DNA of 16,296 nt from contig CAXYVC010000056.1 of NCBI GenBank assembly GCA_964292295.1, positions 1 through 16,296 of the forward strand, written 5' to 3'. The notes below the pieces were generated by a model. It saw nothing but the letters and a program-made list of their open reading frames with translations, had not been told where the DNA came from and searched no databases. This stretch comes from CAXYVC01 sp964292295 (lineage in GTDB: Bacteria; Acidobacteriota; Holophagae; Holophagales; Holophagaceae). Every line of letters starts with the position of its first letter. Position 1 is the first letter of the stretch. Both the position numbers and the translations under genes were made by a program. Shown here one piece after another: positions 1 to 8,881 of the stretch.

Positions 1-2649
1 ACCGCCAGCACCTATGCCCGCAAGGCGATGGCCCTGGCCTTCACGCTGAAGGACGCGGACAAAGACCCCGTGGAATACACCGTGGACTGGGGTGACGGGA
101 AGACGGACAAGGCCACGCCCAAGGGCGACTTCAGCGCGGGCGTGACCGTTCCGCTCACCCACACCTACACCAACGACCAGGCCGGCATCCGCACGGTCAC
201 CGTGACGGCCACGGACAAGCGTTCGGCCGATGCCAATGCCGTCCCGCGGAGTTTCACGGTCACGGTGACGGCCAACGCCGCGCCCACGGCCACCATCACG
301 TCCCCCCAGGCCAGCGGGACGGCCCCCACGGGTTGGACGGGAAGCCTGGACGGTACGACGGTGGTCATTCCTGCGGGAGGCAAGCTGAAGTTCGTGGGCG
401 CGCCCACACAGCCCACCAGCGGGGACCCGGTCACGAGTTCCTGGACCTTCGAGGGTGGCGCGCCTTCCACCGCCACGGGGGACACGCCGGACGAGGTGAT
501 CTTTGCCGGTACGCCGGGCCAGTTCACGGAAGTGACGGTGCGATACACCGTGAAGGATGCCCTGGGTGACTCGAAGAGCGGCGCTGCCCAGTTCCGCGTG
601 GTGGTCGACGGGAAGAACACGCAGAACTTCCAATTGGGCTACCAGTACCGCCTGAAGTCCGAGGACAACGGAACCGTGAGCTTGAGCCCGGTGGTCAAGG
701 CGGAGCACGGCCTGGGCACCTCGGTGGAGATCTACCAGGACGGCCTGAAGAACACCTACAAGGTGCAGGATCTTTCCGGCACCCAGGCGCGCGTGGACAT
801 CCCCGTGCGCTCGGATCTGCCCTTCTACGTGAAGGTCCCGAGCTTCGGCGGGGATGACACCGCCTACCTGATGCGCATCCCCAACGCCCCCAGTGGTGTG
901 TATGCCGACAGTGGCTTGGTGGGCACGGATCCCAGCATCTCCCGCTTCCAGTTCCGCAGCGGCAGTTTCCCCTACGACCCCCAGCTGGACATCGTGACGG
1001 CCCAGGGCTTTGCGGACGAGACCGCCAGCGCCCGGGAACGCAAGCTGAACGGGGATACGAACCTGAGTGCTGTGCTGGCCACCGATACGTCTGCGAAGGA
1101 CCTCTGGGTGGACCGTTTGTCGGTGCCCTGGCCCAAATCTGGTCCGAATTACCTGTGGGGCGCGAGTGGGGCCGCGGTGGGGGGCAGCACCTTCCGCATC
1201 AGCGGCATCCCCGCCTACCAGACCTTTGCCGAGTGGCCCGTGGTGATGAGGATGGAAGCCGGGACAGAATCTCGGGACAAGTACCGCTTCATGCTGGATT
1301 CGGTCAATTTCGGTGAAGAATCCAAGCTCTCTGAATTCTTGAGGCACCTGGGCATGCAGGCCTACCGCGTGCCAGCGTGCGACACGGACCCCTACCAGCT
1401 CTCCCCCAAGTGGCAGGATGCGGCCTCGCAGGTGGCCGATTTGAAGCCGACGGCTGTGGATGCTTCCGTGAAGACCTTCTTCCAGGGGATGGTCCACAAC
1501 GCACCGGGTACCACGCCCCTGGCGGGGGGCCTGAATGGTCTGGTCCTTCCCTACGACCCGAACGACAAGAACCGTGTTCCCCTGGATGCACCTGATACGC
1601 GCTTGTTCGTGGCCAATCCCACGGCCACCTTCGGCTACGCCGAGTACCTCTGGTCCTCGGTGTGGGCGCGACCGCTGGTGCTGAACGTCGCCCGTCTGAA
1701 CCCCGCGGACAGCCGCGACATCGCCAGCTACAACGGCCTCCGCTACAGCGATCCGGTCGCCTGGCCCAAGGCCAGCGCCATCAGCCCCAATGGCAGCGCC
1801 TTCGACCTGACGGCCAACGGCAGCGGCAGCTTCAACGCGGCGGCCCCGGTGGGCGTGGGGGCGGCCGCTCCGACCACCGGTGTGGGGCGCTTCTTCTGGA
1901 CGGCGTACACCCCCCGCTACCCCGGGGACGCCCACCTGGGCGCGGCCATCCGCCGCACCTGGCTGTCGGACCACGTCACCAAGCAGCCCCCCACGAGCTT
2001 CCCGAACGGGGCGGCCAGCGGGGACGCCACCTCGGCCTTCGGCTTCCTGCCCCCGCAGGACGCCATGGTGGACAAGCGGGCGCGGAAGGCGACTGGCGAG
2101 GTGGATACGAGCACCACGAACCTCACGGGCTACCGCGTGACCTGGTTCAACCCCACGCGGGATGCCGGTAGCGCGGTGGTGGCGCCCGATTTCTGGGTGG
2201 TGGCGCTGACCGAGAACGGCAAGGAGACGCACTTCCTCCTGCCGCCCAGCTACCCGGCCACCCAGAGCACGACGGACGGCGTACTCACCGACGCCCGCAC
2301 CTACCTGCCTTCGGGGAATGCGGCCAAACAGGCCGGCGACACCGTGGCGCCCGGCTACTGCTGGTTCGACATCCCGAGGGAACTGCGTCCCACGACCAAC
2401 ACCGGCGTGAGCCTGCGGGTCTATGCGGTGAAATCGATCCTGAACAACAACAACCTTGCCAACGCGTCTGCCACCCAGCAGCGCCCCCTGAACCGTCCCG
2501 ACTGGATGGACGCCATCAAGACCGCCACCGCAGCCATGGTCTTCAAGCCGGCGGACGGAACGGACCTCTCCAAGGTCCACAGGATTCCCTTCAACTACGC
2601 CTGGGACATCGTGGTGGTGAACGGCCCGAACACGCCCGTGGCAGAGTGA
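1..2649 (+). CDS. large secreted PKD-domain protein, 5' partial
   Basis: The reading frame is open from base 1 to the TGA at 2647-2649 (882 codons visible), so the true start lies upstream of the window; the ATG at 28 is only the first internal Met. Seen: near the left end a PKD-type immunoglobulin-like fold with WGDG (codons 30-33) and HTYT (codons 53-56), ending in a repeated FTVTVTAN strand; a second PKD-like module follows with WTFEGGAP (from codon 148) and a VTVRYTVKDALGD strand, to about codon 200. The remaining roughly 680 residues, rich in Gly, Ser, Thr, Asn and aromatic residues, match no family I recognise; there is no obvious C-terminal sorting signal. PKD domains are typical of cell-surface or secreted proteins and usually mediate binding. 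A substrate or enzymatic role cannot be stated. It is followed 37 bp later by an exported barrel-like protein on the same strand, probably in one transcript. Confidence 0.85.
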   Translation, partial: TASTYARKAMALAFTLKDADKDPVEYTVDWGDGKTDKATPKGDFSAGVTVPLTHTYTNDQAGIRTVTVTATDKRSADANAVPRSFTVTVTANAAPTATITSPQASGTAPTGWTGSLDGTTVVIPAGGKLKFVGAPTQPTSGDPVTSSWTFEGGAPSTATGDTPDEVIFAGTPGQFTEVTVRYTVKDALGDSKSGAAQFRVVVDGKNTQNFQLGYQYRLKSEDNGTVSLSPVVKAEHGLGTSVEIYQDGLKNTYKVQDLSGTQARVDIPVRSDLPFYVKVPSFGGDDTAYLMRIPNAPSGVYADSGLVGTDPSISRFQFRSGSFPYDPQLDIVTAQGFADETASARERKLNGDTNLSAVLATDTSAKDLWVDRLSVPWPKSGPNYLWGASGAAVGGSTFRISGIPAYQTFAEWPVVMRMEAGTESRDKYRFMLDSVNFGEESKLSEFLRHLGMQAYRVPACDTDPYQLSPKWQDAASQVADLKPTAVDASVKTFFQGMVHNAPGTTPLAGGLNGLVLPYDPNDKNRVPLDAPDTRLFVANPTATFGYAEYLWSSVWARPLVLNVARLNPADSRDIASYNGLRYSDPVAWPKASAISPNGSAFDLTANGSGSFNAAAPVGVGAAAPTTGVGRFFWTAYTPRYPGDAHLGAAIRRTWLSDHVTKQPPTSFPNGAASGDATSAFGFLPPQDAMVDKRARKATGEVDTSTTNLTGYRVTWFNPTRDAGSAVVAPDFWVVALTENGKETHFLLPPSYPATQSTTDGVLTDARTYLPSGNAAKQAGDTVAPGYCWFDIPRELRPTTNTGVSLRVYAVKSILNNNNLANASATQQRPLNRPDWMDAIKTATAAMVFKPADGTDLSKVHRIPFNYAWDIVVVNGPNTPVAE

Positions 2650-2686
2650 GGTAACCGTTTCGATGCCCACAAGGAATGGAGCAATC

Positions 2687-3373
2687 ATGAACAGAGTCGT
2701 CACGATGACCGCAGCCCTCCTGGCCGGCAGCCTGCTGGTGGCCCAGGCGGATGACGCCAAGGGGCGCGGCAGGATCCTCGTCTTCGGGGAAGTCATCCAG
2801 ACCGAGCCCATCCTGCTGGGGCAGGGCGTGAAGGACCAGCCCGAGCGCCAGGGGGCGCCGGGCATCCGGGTGATGGGCGCCGTCACGGAGAGCGGGCGGT
2901 GGTGCTACGAGGTGGCCTGGCGCTTCGACAGCGCCGCCCACATGACCACGAACCGGGACATCAGCTCGGCCCCGCCCGCCAACGTGCTGGACGTAACCAA
3001 GACCAAGGTTCACTACACCTATTGGTCCGTCGGAGCTGCCTACCTCCTGCCCTTAGGGGAGCGCGTGACCCTGGGCTTCCACCTGGAGGGGCGTGCGGAA
3101 ACCATCAACCCCAAGGGCACCTACAGCAGCACCAACGGAGGCACCAGCTCCATCGACGCCCACTCGGTCTACTTCCGTCCCTGGGGCCGGGTGAGCATCG
3201 AAACGGCCTTCAAGACCGGGCCCTGCCATACCATCCTGGGCCTGGACGCTGGCCTTCCCGGCTATAAGACCTCCCAGAACAAGATCGTGCCCATGTCCGT
3301 CATCAACACCAACACGCTGCGCGCCATGGCACCCCAGTGGTGCGCGTCGGCCTACGCGGGCATCTCGTTCTGA
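2687..3373 (+). CDS. exported protein, probable outer-membrane beta-barrel
   Basis: A 228-residue protein of no family I can name. I chose the ATG at 2687 rather than the in-frame ATG at 2663 because GGAG lies at 2678-2681, five bases before it, and because the product then begins directly with a classical signal peptide (MNRVVTMTAALLAGSLLVAQA, cleavage expected near residue 21). The mature part has alternating polar and hydrophobic stretches with many aromatic residues (HYTYWSVGAAYLLPLG, FHLEGRAE) and ends in YAGISF; a C-terminal Phe is the usual last-strand signal for outer-membrane barrels. Three Cys residues remain (in RWCYE, GPCHT and QWCAS). Its position directly after the PKD exoprotein suggests co-transcription and perhaps a surface partnership, but that is inference. 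Confidence 0.7.
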   Translation: MNRVVTMTAALLAGSLLVAQADDAKGRGRILVFGEVIQTEPILLGQGVKDQPERQGAPGIRVMGAVTESGRWCYEVAWRFDSAAHMTTNRDISSAPPANVLDVTKTKVHYTYWSVGAAYLLPLGERVTLGFHLEGRAETINPKGTYSSTNGGTSSIDAHSVYFRPWGRVSIETAFKTGPCHTILGLDAGLPGYKTSQNKIVPMSVINTNTLRAMAPQWCASAYAGISF

Positions 3374-3394
3374 TTCCACGCGCGCGGCTGTGGC

Positions 3395-3412
3395 GGGGCC
3401 CTTCGGGGCCCC
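3395..3412. terminator. GC hairpin between convergent genes
   Basis: A perfect 7-bp stem GGGGCCC / GGGCCCC closes a TTCG tetraloop in the 55-bp gap between the end of the barrel gene (+) and the end of the DUF3187 gene (-). On the + strand only TT follows the stem, so the U tract is poor. Position and stability favour a terminator, possibly acting on both converging transcripts. Confidence 0.55.
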
Positions 3413-3428
3413 TTGCCATGCCGTTGCG

Positions 3429-4505
3429 TCAGAAGAACACACTGAGGGCCAGGCCCAGGCTCATGTCGGCGGTGTTCTCGTGGTGGGTGATGTTGTTCAC
3501 GTAGCGCAGGCTCAAGCTCGCGTGGGCGTCGAGCTGGCAGTGCACGCCCAGGTCGTGCTGAAGGCTGTCCCGGTGGAGCTGCTGGGAGGGCATGGGGGCC
3601 AGGTAGCCGTCCTGCCACAGGAGCTGGAAGTAGGGGCGCCAGCGCCCGCCGGGGCGCCCCTCCCAGCCCAGGTGGGCGCCGGAGCCGTTGCGGAATCCGC
3701 CGCTCTGGATGTGGTTGTAGGCGCGGCTGCCCGGGGGGCGCCGCACGATGCCCGCCCCGGCGTAGAGGACGTGGGTCTCCGAGGCCTGCCAGCGTGCGCT
3801 GAAGGCGAGGCCGTGGTCCCATCCGGCCCGGAAGCTGCCGTACGTGCGGGTGAGGGGCAGCTTCAGGGTTGCGGTGCCGGCGGCTTGCCAGCCGTCCTGG
3901 TCCAGGAAGCGGTGCACCAGGCCCAGGCTGGGATCCTTGACCTGGCTGGACTCGGGGGCCTGGTTGAAGTGCCGGATGCGGCCGTGCTCCAGCACCAGTT
4001 CCGTGAACTGGTCCCGGGCGATCTGGTCGCGGCCGAACTGCTCGAAGCCCAGGCTGTGGAATCCCTCGATCACGCGGTCCAGGTAGCCGCCGCTGGCGCT
4101 CTGCACGGGCAGCTCCGCCCACAGGTCCGTGTCCCGCGTGAGGCCGCAGCGCGCGCGGAACTCCCAGCGCACCACCTCCTCGTCGAAGTAGAAGGCCAGG
4201 GGCACGTCCGCCAGGGCCGGCCCCAGGCTTTCCGCCACGGCGCGGGTCATGACCACCCGCCCCTGCGGGTCCTTGGGCGCCAGCCGCCGCAAGGCCTCGG
4301 AGAACTCGAAGGTGTTGGAGCCGACGCAGTCGAGGGTGACGCGCCAGTTGCCTTTCCCGAGCGGCGTGGGGCTCTCCGGGCGGTAGCCCAGGGTGAGCAG
4401 GTAGAGGGGGAAGAGCTCCCGGGTGGGGGCAGGGCCCATCTCGTGCAGGGGCTCTCCCGCGCAGAGGGCGGCACCCAGGAGCATCGGGAGCAGGGGATGG
4501 CGCAT
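3429..4505 (-). CDS. DUF3187 family outer-membrane protein
   Basis: A 358-residue protein resembling the DUF3187 family. Seen: a short hydrophobic leader (MRHPLLPMLLGAALCAG), then the GNWRVTLDCVGSNTFEF region near residue 52, an R-W-EFRARCGLTRDTDLWAELP strand near 113-132, the family-like GGYLDRVIEGFHSLGF block at 139-154, several aromatic barrel-like strands, and a C-terminal LALSVFF whose last Phe suits an outer-membrane barrel. Function of the family is not established to my knowledge. The start ATG overlaps the stop of the upstream OsmC gene by one base (TGATG), and GAGG four bases before the start is a weak ribosome site, so translation is probably coupled. It is the last gene of the efflux operon. 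Most of the same frame upstream of 4505 is an open but non-coding shadow. Confidence 0.8.
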   Translation of the reverse strand: MRHPLLPMLLGAALCAGEPLHEMGPAPTRELFPLYLLTLGYRPESPTPLGKGNWRVTLDCVGSNTFEFSEALRRLAPKDPQGRVVMTRAVAESLGPALADVPLAFYFDEEVVRWEFRARCGLTRDTDLWAELPVQSASGGYLDRVIEGFHSLGFEQFGRDQIARDQFTELVLEHGRIRHFNQAPESSQVKDPSLGLVHRFLDQDGWQAAGTATLKLPLTRTYGSFRAGWDHGLAFSARWQASETHVLYAGAGIVRRPPGSRAYNHIQSGGFRNGSGAHLGWEGRPGGRWRPYFQLLWQDGYLAPMPSQQLHRDSLQHDLGVHCQLDAHASLSLRYVNNITHHENTADMSLGLALSVFF

Positions 4506-4924
4506 CAGGCCTCGACCCGGATGTCCACGTGGATGGGACAGGCCTTCTCCAGCATGGCCGACACGCCGCAGTAGCGCTCTCGGGAGAGCTGGACGGCCCG
4601 CTCGAGCTTGTCCAGGGGAAGCTCCTTCCCCCGGAACACGTACTCCAGGCGGATGGACGTGAAGACCTTCGGGTGCTCCTCGGTGGTGTCGGCGGAAAGC
4701 CGCACCTCGAGCCCCTCCAGGGGCACGCGCATCTTCTTCAGGATCTCCACCACGTCGATGCCCGTGCAGCCGCCCAGGGCCGAGAGCAGGAGCGCCTTCG
4801 GCCGCGGGCCGAGGTCCATCCCGCCGAGGGCGGGGCTGCCGTCGAGGAGGAAGCGGTGTCCGTCCTGGTCGACCTGGAAGGCCATGCCGGTCTTCCAGGT
4901 CACGGTGGAGGCCAGGGTGCTCAT
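4505..4924 (-). CDS. OsmC/Ohr-family redox protein
   Basis: A 139-residue OsmC-family protein of the YhfA-like branch. These are small cytosolic dimers; the Ohr and OsmC members reduce organic hydroperoxides with two Cys. Seen: the first Cys in ALGGCTGIDV (Cys53) and the second in SRERYCGVSAML (Cys119), at the expected positions for the redox pair, plus a third at Cys129; SPALGGMDLGPRPKALLLSAL matches the usual N-terminal approach to the first Cys. I chose the ATG at 4924 over an upstream one at 4954 because AGGAGT lies seven bases before it and family similarity begins there. It lies 42 bp after the thioredoxin gene and overlaps the DUF3187 start, in a run of efflux and redox genes. Whether it acts on hydroperoxides, persulfides or another thiol-reactive compound cannot be told from sequence. 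Confidence 0.9.
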   Translation of the reverse strand: MSTLASTVTWKTGMAFQVDQDGHRFLLDGSPALGGMDLGPRPKALLLSALGGCTGIDVVEILKKMRVPLEGLEVRLSADTTEEHPKVFTSIRLEYVFRGKELPLDKLERAVQLSRERYCGVSAMLEKACPIHVDIRVEA

Positions 4925-4966
4925 GGGTGGACTCCTTCTGTCCAAGGGTAGCAAGGGACGTGAGCC

Positions 4967-5287
4967 TCAGCGGGCTTCCGCGAGGGCGTCCAGGAGGGTG
5001 GCGGCCTGCTGGACGCCCACCATCCGGGTCACGACCTTGCCGCCCTTCATGAGCACCAGGGTGGGGATGCTGGCCACGCCGAAGCGCGCCGCGAGCTCCG
5101 GTTCCTCGTCCACGTTGATCTTGCCCACGAGGGCTCCCTCGCCCGCGCGCTGGGCCACCTCGTCGAGGATGGGGCCCTGCATGCGGCAGGGACCGCACCA
5201 GGGGGCCCAGAAATCCAGCAGGACGGGCACGGGCTGGGCATTCAGCCTGTCGAAGGCCTGGGTGGAGACGTGGATCACATTGGACAT
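4967..5287 (-). CDS. trxA: thioredoxin
   Basis: A 106-residue cytosolic thioredoxin of normal length: a disulfide reductase that passes electrons from thioredoxin reductase to target proteins. Seen: the active site WCGPC at residues 30-34 after LLDFWAPW, the buried INVDEEPELAARFGV strand-helix, and the cis-proline loop VASIPTLVLMKGG with Pro75. There is no signal peptide. The ATG at 5287 is preferred to the upstream ATG at 5314 because AAGGA precedes it at good spacing. It sits between the small DUF2892 membrane protein (75 bp upstream) and the OsmC gene in the same direction, so it probably serves the redox chemistry of this operon rather than being the only housekeeping thioredoxin; the symbol is therefore by family only. 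Confidence 0.92.
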   Translation of the reverse strand: MSNVIHVSTQAFDRLNAQPVPVLLDFWAPWCGPCRMQGPILDEVAQRAGEGALVGKINVDEEPELAARFGVASIPTLVLMKGGKVVTRMVGVQQAATLLDALAEAR

Positions 5288-5362
5288 GGGGTTTCCTTTC
5301 ATGGGAAGGCGCATCCCGTTGAGGGGCGTGCATGGCCCGGGACGGCGCCGGTGGGGGGATGC

Positions 5363-5569
5363 CTAGAGCCCGCAGGCGCGGTCGTTCTTCACGCCCATGC
5401 GGGCCAGGAGGCGGCTCATCAGGCACCAGTCGGTGAGGCCGCTCTGGAGGAGGTTGGCGCCTACGAAGGCGGTGAGCCAGAGCCAGTGGGGGCTGTGCCC
5501 GTGCGCAAGGGCGAGCGAAGCCAGGACGAGGGTTCCGGCGACGGCGTGGACGATGCGGTCGACGTTCAT
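5363..5569 (-). CDS. DUF2892 (YgaP-like) small inner-membrane protein
   Basis: A 68-residue membrane protein of the DUF2892 type, the membrane portion also found fused to a rhodanese domain in E. coli YgaP. Seen: the family-like opening MNVDRIVHAVAGTLVLASLALA, a second hydrophobic segment WLWLTAFVGANLLQSGLT, and the ending DWCLMSRLLARMGVK with a Cys where family members have a conserved one (FCP/WCL). Two membrane helices are expected, approximately at 8-24 and 28-46. The start lies 3 bp after the RND pump stop, with GGAG overlapping the end of the pump gene, so it is co-translated with the pump. No rhodanese partner gene is visible nearby; the thioredoxin follows instead. Biochemical role unknown. 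Confidence 0.85.
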   Translation of the reverse strand: MNVDRIVHAVAGTLVLASLALAHGHSPHWLWLTAFVGANLLQSGLTDWCLMSRLLARMGVKNDRACGL

Positions 5570-5572
5570 CGG

Positions 5573-8500
5573 CTACTCCATGGAGGGGGTTTCGGCTGCC
5601 CCGAGGCCTTCGCGCTGGAGGCGCGCGGCCCGGCCCCGGCGGGCGACGAGGACGTAGAGGACGGGAACGGCCAGGCGCGAGAGCAGCGTGGCGGCCACTT
5701 CGCCCGCCATCAGGCTGATGGCCAGCCCCTGGAAGATCGGATCCGCCAGCATGACGGCGCTGCCCACGAGCACGGCGGAGGCGGTGAGGAGCATGGGGCG
5801 GAAGCGCACCACGCCGGCCTCTTCCACCGCCTGCTCCAGGGGCATGCCCTCCTTGAGCTTCAGCTCGATGAAGTCCACCAGGATGATGCTGTTGCGCACG
5901 ATGATGCCGGCTCCGGCGATGAAGCCGATCATGCTGGTGGCGGTAAAGAAGGCGCCCATCAGGCCGTGGGCGGGCAGGATGCCGATGAGCGAGAGGGGGA
6001 TCGGGACCAGGATCACCAGCGGGATCTCGAAGCTCTCGAACCATCCGACCACCAGGATGTAGATCAGCACCAGCACCGCGGCGAAGGCGAGGCCGAGGTC
6101 GCGGAAGACTTCGAGCGTGATGTGCCACTCGCCGTCCCACTTCATCGCCAGTTTCTCGGTGTCGGCGGGATGGGCGAGGCCCAGGCGGGCCACGGGATGA
6201 CCGTCCGTGCCGGGGATCCGGTCCAGCTTCCGGTTGAGGGCCGCCAGGGCGTAGACGGGGCTTTCGATGGTCCCGGCCAGGTCGCCGAAGACGTAGGCCA
6301 CGGGCATCAGGTTCTTGTGGTGGATGGCCGGCGCCTCCACGGTTTCCTTCACCGTCACCAGCTCGGAGAGGGGCACGGGGCCCCGCGTCCCGGGCACGGT
6401 GAGCTGGAGGAGCTGGTCGAGGTGCTGGCGCTGGACGCTCGGGAGCTGGAGGACCACGGGCACCTGGCTGGCACCGCGGGTGACGTGGAAGCTTCCGGCC
6501 GTGTGGCCGTTGCCTGCCAGGTACAGGGTCTGCACCACATGGGCGGGCGCCACGCCGTGCAGCGCGGCCTTCTCCCGGTCCAGGGCCAGGCTCAGCTTGT
6601 GGGCGGTGGGGTTCAGGGTGCTGTCCACGTCCACCACGCCGTCCACCTCCCGGAAGGCCTGGAGCACTTCTGCGGCGTAGCGTCCCCGCTCGGCCTCGGA
6701 GGGGCCGTAGACCTCCGCCACCAGGGTGTCCATGACCGGCGGTCCGGGCGGGATCTCCACCAGCTTCATCCGCGTGCCCGCGGGCATCGGGAGCTTCTTC
6801 AGCTCGGGGCGCAGGCGCACCACGATGGCGTGGCTCTGCTCCTTCCGGTCGCCCTTGCCGACCAGGTTGACCTGGAGGTCCACCATCTCGGCCTCGCTGC
6901 GCAGGAAGCTGTGGCGCACCATGCCGTTGAAGGTGAAGGGGGCGGCCTCGCCGGCGTAGACCTGCACGTTCTTCACCACGGGTTCCTTCAGCAGGCGGCG
7001 GGCCACCTGCTGGCCGAGGGCCAGGGCATCCTCCTTCGGCGTTCCGGCGGGAAGGTCGAGGTGAACCATGAACTCGGACTTGTTGTCGAAGGGCAGCATC
7101 TTCACCTTCACCGCGCCGAAGCCCACCAGGGCCATGGCGCCGGCCAGGAGCGCGAGGACCCCCGCGAAGAAGGCCCACCGGACCCTTGGGCGGGTCAGGA
7201 GGGCGTGCATGACGCGCCGGTAGAGGCGGGTGCTCCGGGTCTCGGGGGCCGTTTCCTCCCCCAGACCCGGCTCCTGCTCGGGGCCGTGGTCCGGCTCCGG
7301 CGCGGCCGTCTCCTCGGTGGCCGGGTGCAGTCCCGTCGCATCGAGCTCGGGCAGGCGGGCCTCCTTGCGGAAGACCTTGAGGCTCGCCCAGGGGCTGATG
7401 ACGAAGGCGATGACGAGGCTGAAGAGCATGGCCACGCTGGCGCCGACCGGGATCGGCCGCATGTAGGGGCCCATGAGGCCGCGCACGAAGGCCATGGGCA
7501 GGATCGCGGCGATCACGGCGAAGGTGGCGAGGATGGTGGGGTTGCCCACCTCGTCCACCGCGTCGACGACGAGCCTGGCGAAGGAGCGTTTGGGCCCGGG
7601 CAGGTGCAGGTGCCGGTGGATGTTCTCCACCACCACGATGGCGTCGTCCACCAGGATGCCGATGGAGAAGATCAGCGCGAAGAGCGTGACGCGGTTCAGG
7701 GTGTAGCCGTACAGGTAGGTGATGAGCAGGGTGAGGGCCAGCGTGACGGGCACGGCGATGCCCACCACCACGGCGCTGCGCCAGCCCATGGCCAGGCCGA
7801 TGAGGGCGATCACCGAGAGGGTGGCGATGAGCAGGTGCTCGATGAGCTCGTTGCTCTTGTGGCCGGCCGTCTCCCCGTAGTTGCGGGTGACGGTGAGCTC
7901 CAGGCCCTTGGGCACGAGGGTGCCGCGCAGGGCCTCCACCTTGGCCAGCACGGTGTCGGCCAGCTCGGTCGCGTTCGTGCCGGCGCGCTTGGAGAGGCTG
8001 ACGGTCACGGCGTTCCGGAAGCCCTGCTGGCTTCCGAAGAGCACCAGCGGAGGCTCGGGATCGGGCCCGTCCGCCACGCGGGCGACATCGCCCAGGTAGA
8101 CGGGGCGTCCGTTGCGGGTGGCCACCACCAGGCGCTTCAGCTCCGAGGCCTCCAGCACGAAGCCGGAGGCTTCCAGGGTCGTGCGTTTCCCGCGGTCCAC
8201 CAGGGCGCCGGCGGGCAGCTGGGCCTCGGCGGCCTGGAGGGCGGGTTGCAGCTCGGCCACCGAGAGGCCAAGGGCGCGCAGGCGCTCGGGATCGGGCTCG
8301 ATGCGCACCATGCGCCGGGCCCCGCCCACCACCTTCACCTGGGCGGTGTTCGGCACCGCCTGCAGCTCGCGCGCCAGGGCCTCGCCCAGGCTGCGGAGCT
8401 GGCCCGGCGTCTGGTCCTCGCCGTGCAGCGTCAGGGTCAGGAAGGGCACGTCGTCGATGGTGAGGAGCTTGACCACGGGCTTCAGGGCGCCGCTGGGCAG

Positions 8501-8881
8501 CACGTCGGCGTTGGACATCAGCTCCTGGTGCACCTTCACCAGGCTCTGCTCCTGGTTCTCGTTCACCTTGAAGCGCACCGTGAGCAGGGCCAGGTTCGGG
8601 CGGGACACGGCGTAGAGGTATTCCACGCCCGGGATGCCCCACAGGCGCTTCTCCAGGGGCGTCGTGACCTGGCTCTCCACCTCCTCCGGGCTGGCGCCCG
8701 GGAGGGGCACGTACACGTCCACCATGGGGACGACGATCTGGGGTTCCTCCTCCCGGGGCGTGAGGGCCACGGCCAGGAGGCCCAGCAGCAGGGAGGCCAG
8801 CACCATGAGGGGGGTCAGCTTGCTGCGCAGGAAGGTCCTGGCCAGGCGACCTGCCAGCCCCAGCTTCTCGGGAGCGTTCAT
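5573..8881 (-). CDS. RND efflux transporter permease subunit
   Basis: An 1102-residue inner-membrane proton-driven pump of the AcrB/HAE1-like RND superfamily, near the usual 1000-1100 length. Seen: the first membrane helix at 23-42, a porter domain with IDDVPFLTLTL near 142-152, the TM4 signature GILVDDAIVVVENIHRHL at 408-425 with the proton-relay pair Asp412-Asp413, a charged Pro/Glu linker at about 506-551 joining the two halves, the second helix start near 568-590, and the C-terminal helices with GFIAGAGIIVRNSIILVDF near 986-1004 and the RPMLLTASAVLVGSAVML helix near 1028-1046. The ATG overlaps the adaptor gene stop as ATGA, with GGAGG upstream. Together with the adaptor and TolC genes it makes a full tripartite exporter. 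Substrate cannot be predicted; the typical metal-binding residues of CusA-type pumps are not evident to me. Confidence 0.95.
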   Translation of the reverse strand: MNAPEKLGLAGRLARTFLRSKLTPLMVLASLLLGLLAVALTPREEEPQIVVPMVDVYVPLPGASPEEVESQVTTPLEKRLWGIPGVEYLYAVSRPNLALLTVRFKVNENQEQSLVKVHQELMSNADVLPSGALKPVVKLLTIDDVPFLTLTLHGEDQTPGQLRSLGEALARELQAVPNTAQVKVVGGARRMVRIEPDPERLRALGLSVAELQPALQAAEAQLPAGALVDRGKRTTLEASGFVLEASELKRLVVATRNGRPVYLGDVARVADGPDPEPPLVLFGSQQGFRNAVTVSLSKRAGTNATELADTVLAKVEALRGTLVPKGLELTVTRNYGETAGHKSNELIEHLLIATLSVIALIGLAMGWRSAVVVGIAVPVTLALTLLITYLYGYTLNRVTLFALIFSIGILVDDAIVVVENIHRHLHLPGPKRSFARLVVDAVDEVGNPTILATFAVIAAILPMAFVRGLMGPYMRPIPVGASVAMLFSLVIAFVISPWASLKVFRKEARLPELDATGLHPATEETAAPEPDHGPEQEPGLGEETAPETRSTRLYRRVMHALLTRPRVRWAFFAGVLALLAGAMALVGFGAVKVKMLPFDNKSEFMVHLDLPAGTPKEDALALGQQVARRLLKEPVVKNVQVYAGEAAPFTFNGMVRHSFLRSEAEMVDLQVNLVGKGDRKEQSHAIVVRLRPELKKLPMPAGTRMKLVEIPPGPPVMDTLVAEVYGPSEAERGRYAAEVLQAFREVDGVVDVDSTLNPTAHKLSLALDREKAALHGVAPAHVVQTLYLAGNGHTAGSFHVTRGASQVPVVLQLPSVQRQHLDQLLQLTVPGTRGPVPLSELVTVKETVEAPAIHHKNLMPVAYVFGDLAGTIESPVYALAALNRKLDRIPGTDGHPVARLGLAHPADTEKLAMKWDGEWHITLEVFRDLGLAFAAVLVLIYILVVGWFESFEIPLVILVPIPLSLIGILPAHGLMGAFFTATSMIGFIAGAGIIVRNSIILVDFIELKLKEGMPLEQAVEEAGVVRFRPMLLTASAVLVGSAVMLADPIFQGLAISLMAGEVAATLLSRLAVPVLYVLVARRGRAARLQREGLGAAETPSME

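Noticed and set aside
4967..5287. Thioredoxin considered as part of a rhodanese/sulfur-transfer fusion with DUF2892
   Set aside because: No rhodanese domain or persulfide motif is present in either protein; they are separate genes 75 bp apart.
5311..5362. Inverted repeat GCATCCC / GGGATGC between the DUF2892 and thioredoxin genes
   Set aside because: The 38-base loop and the absence of a T tract make a terminator or riboswitch unlikely; a 7-bp match over this distance can occur by chance in GC-rich DNA.
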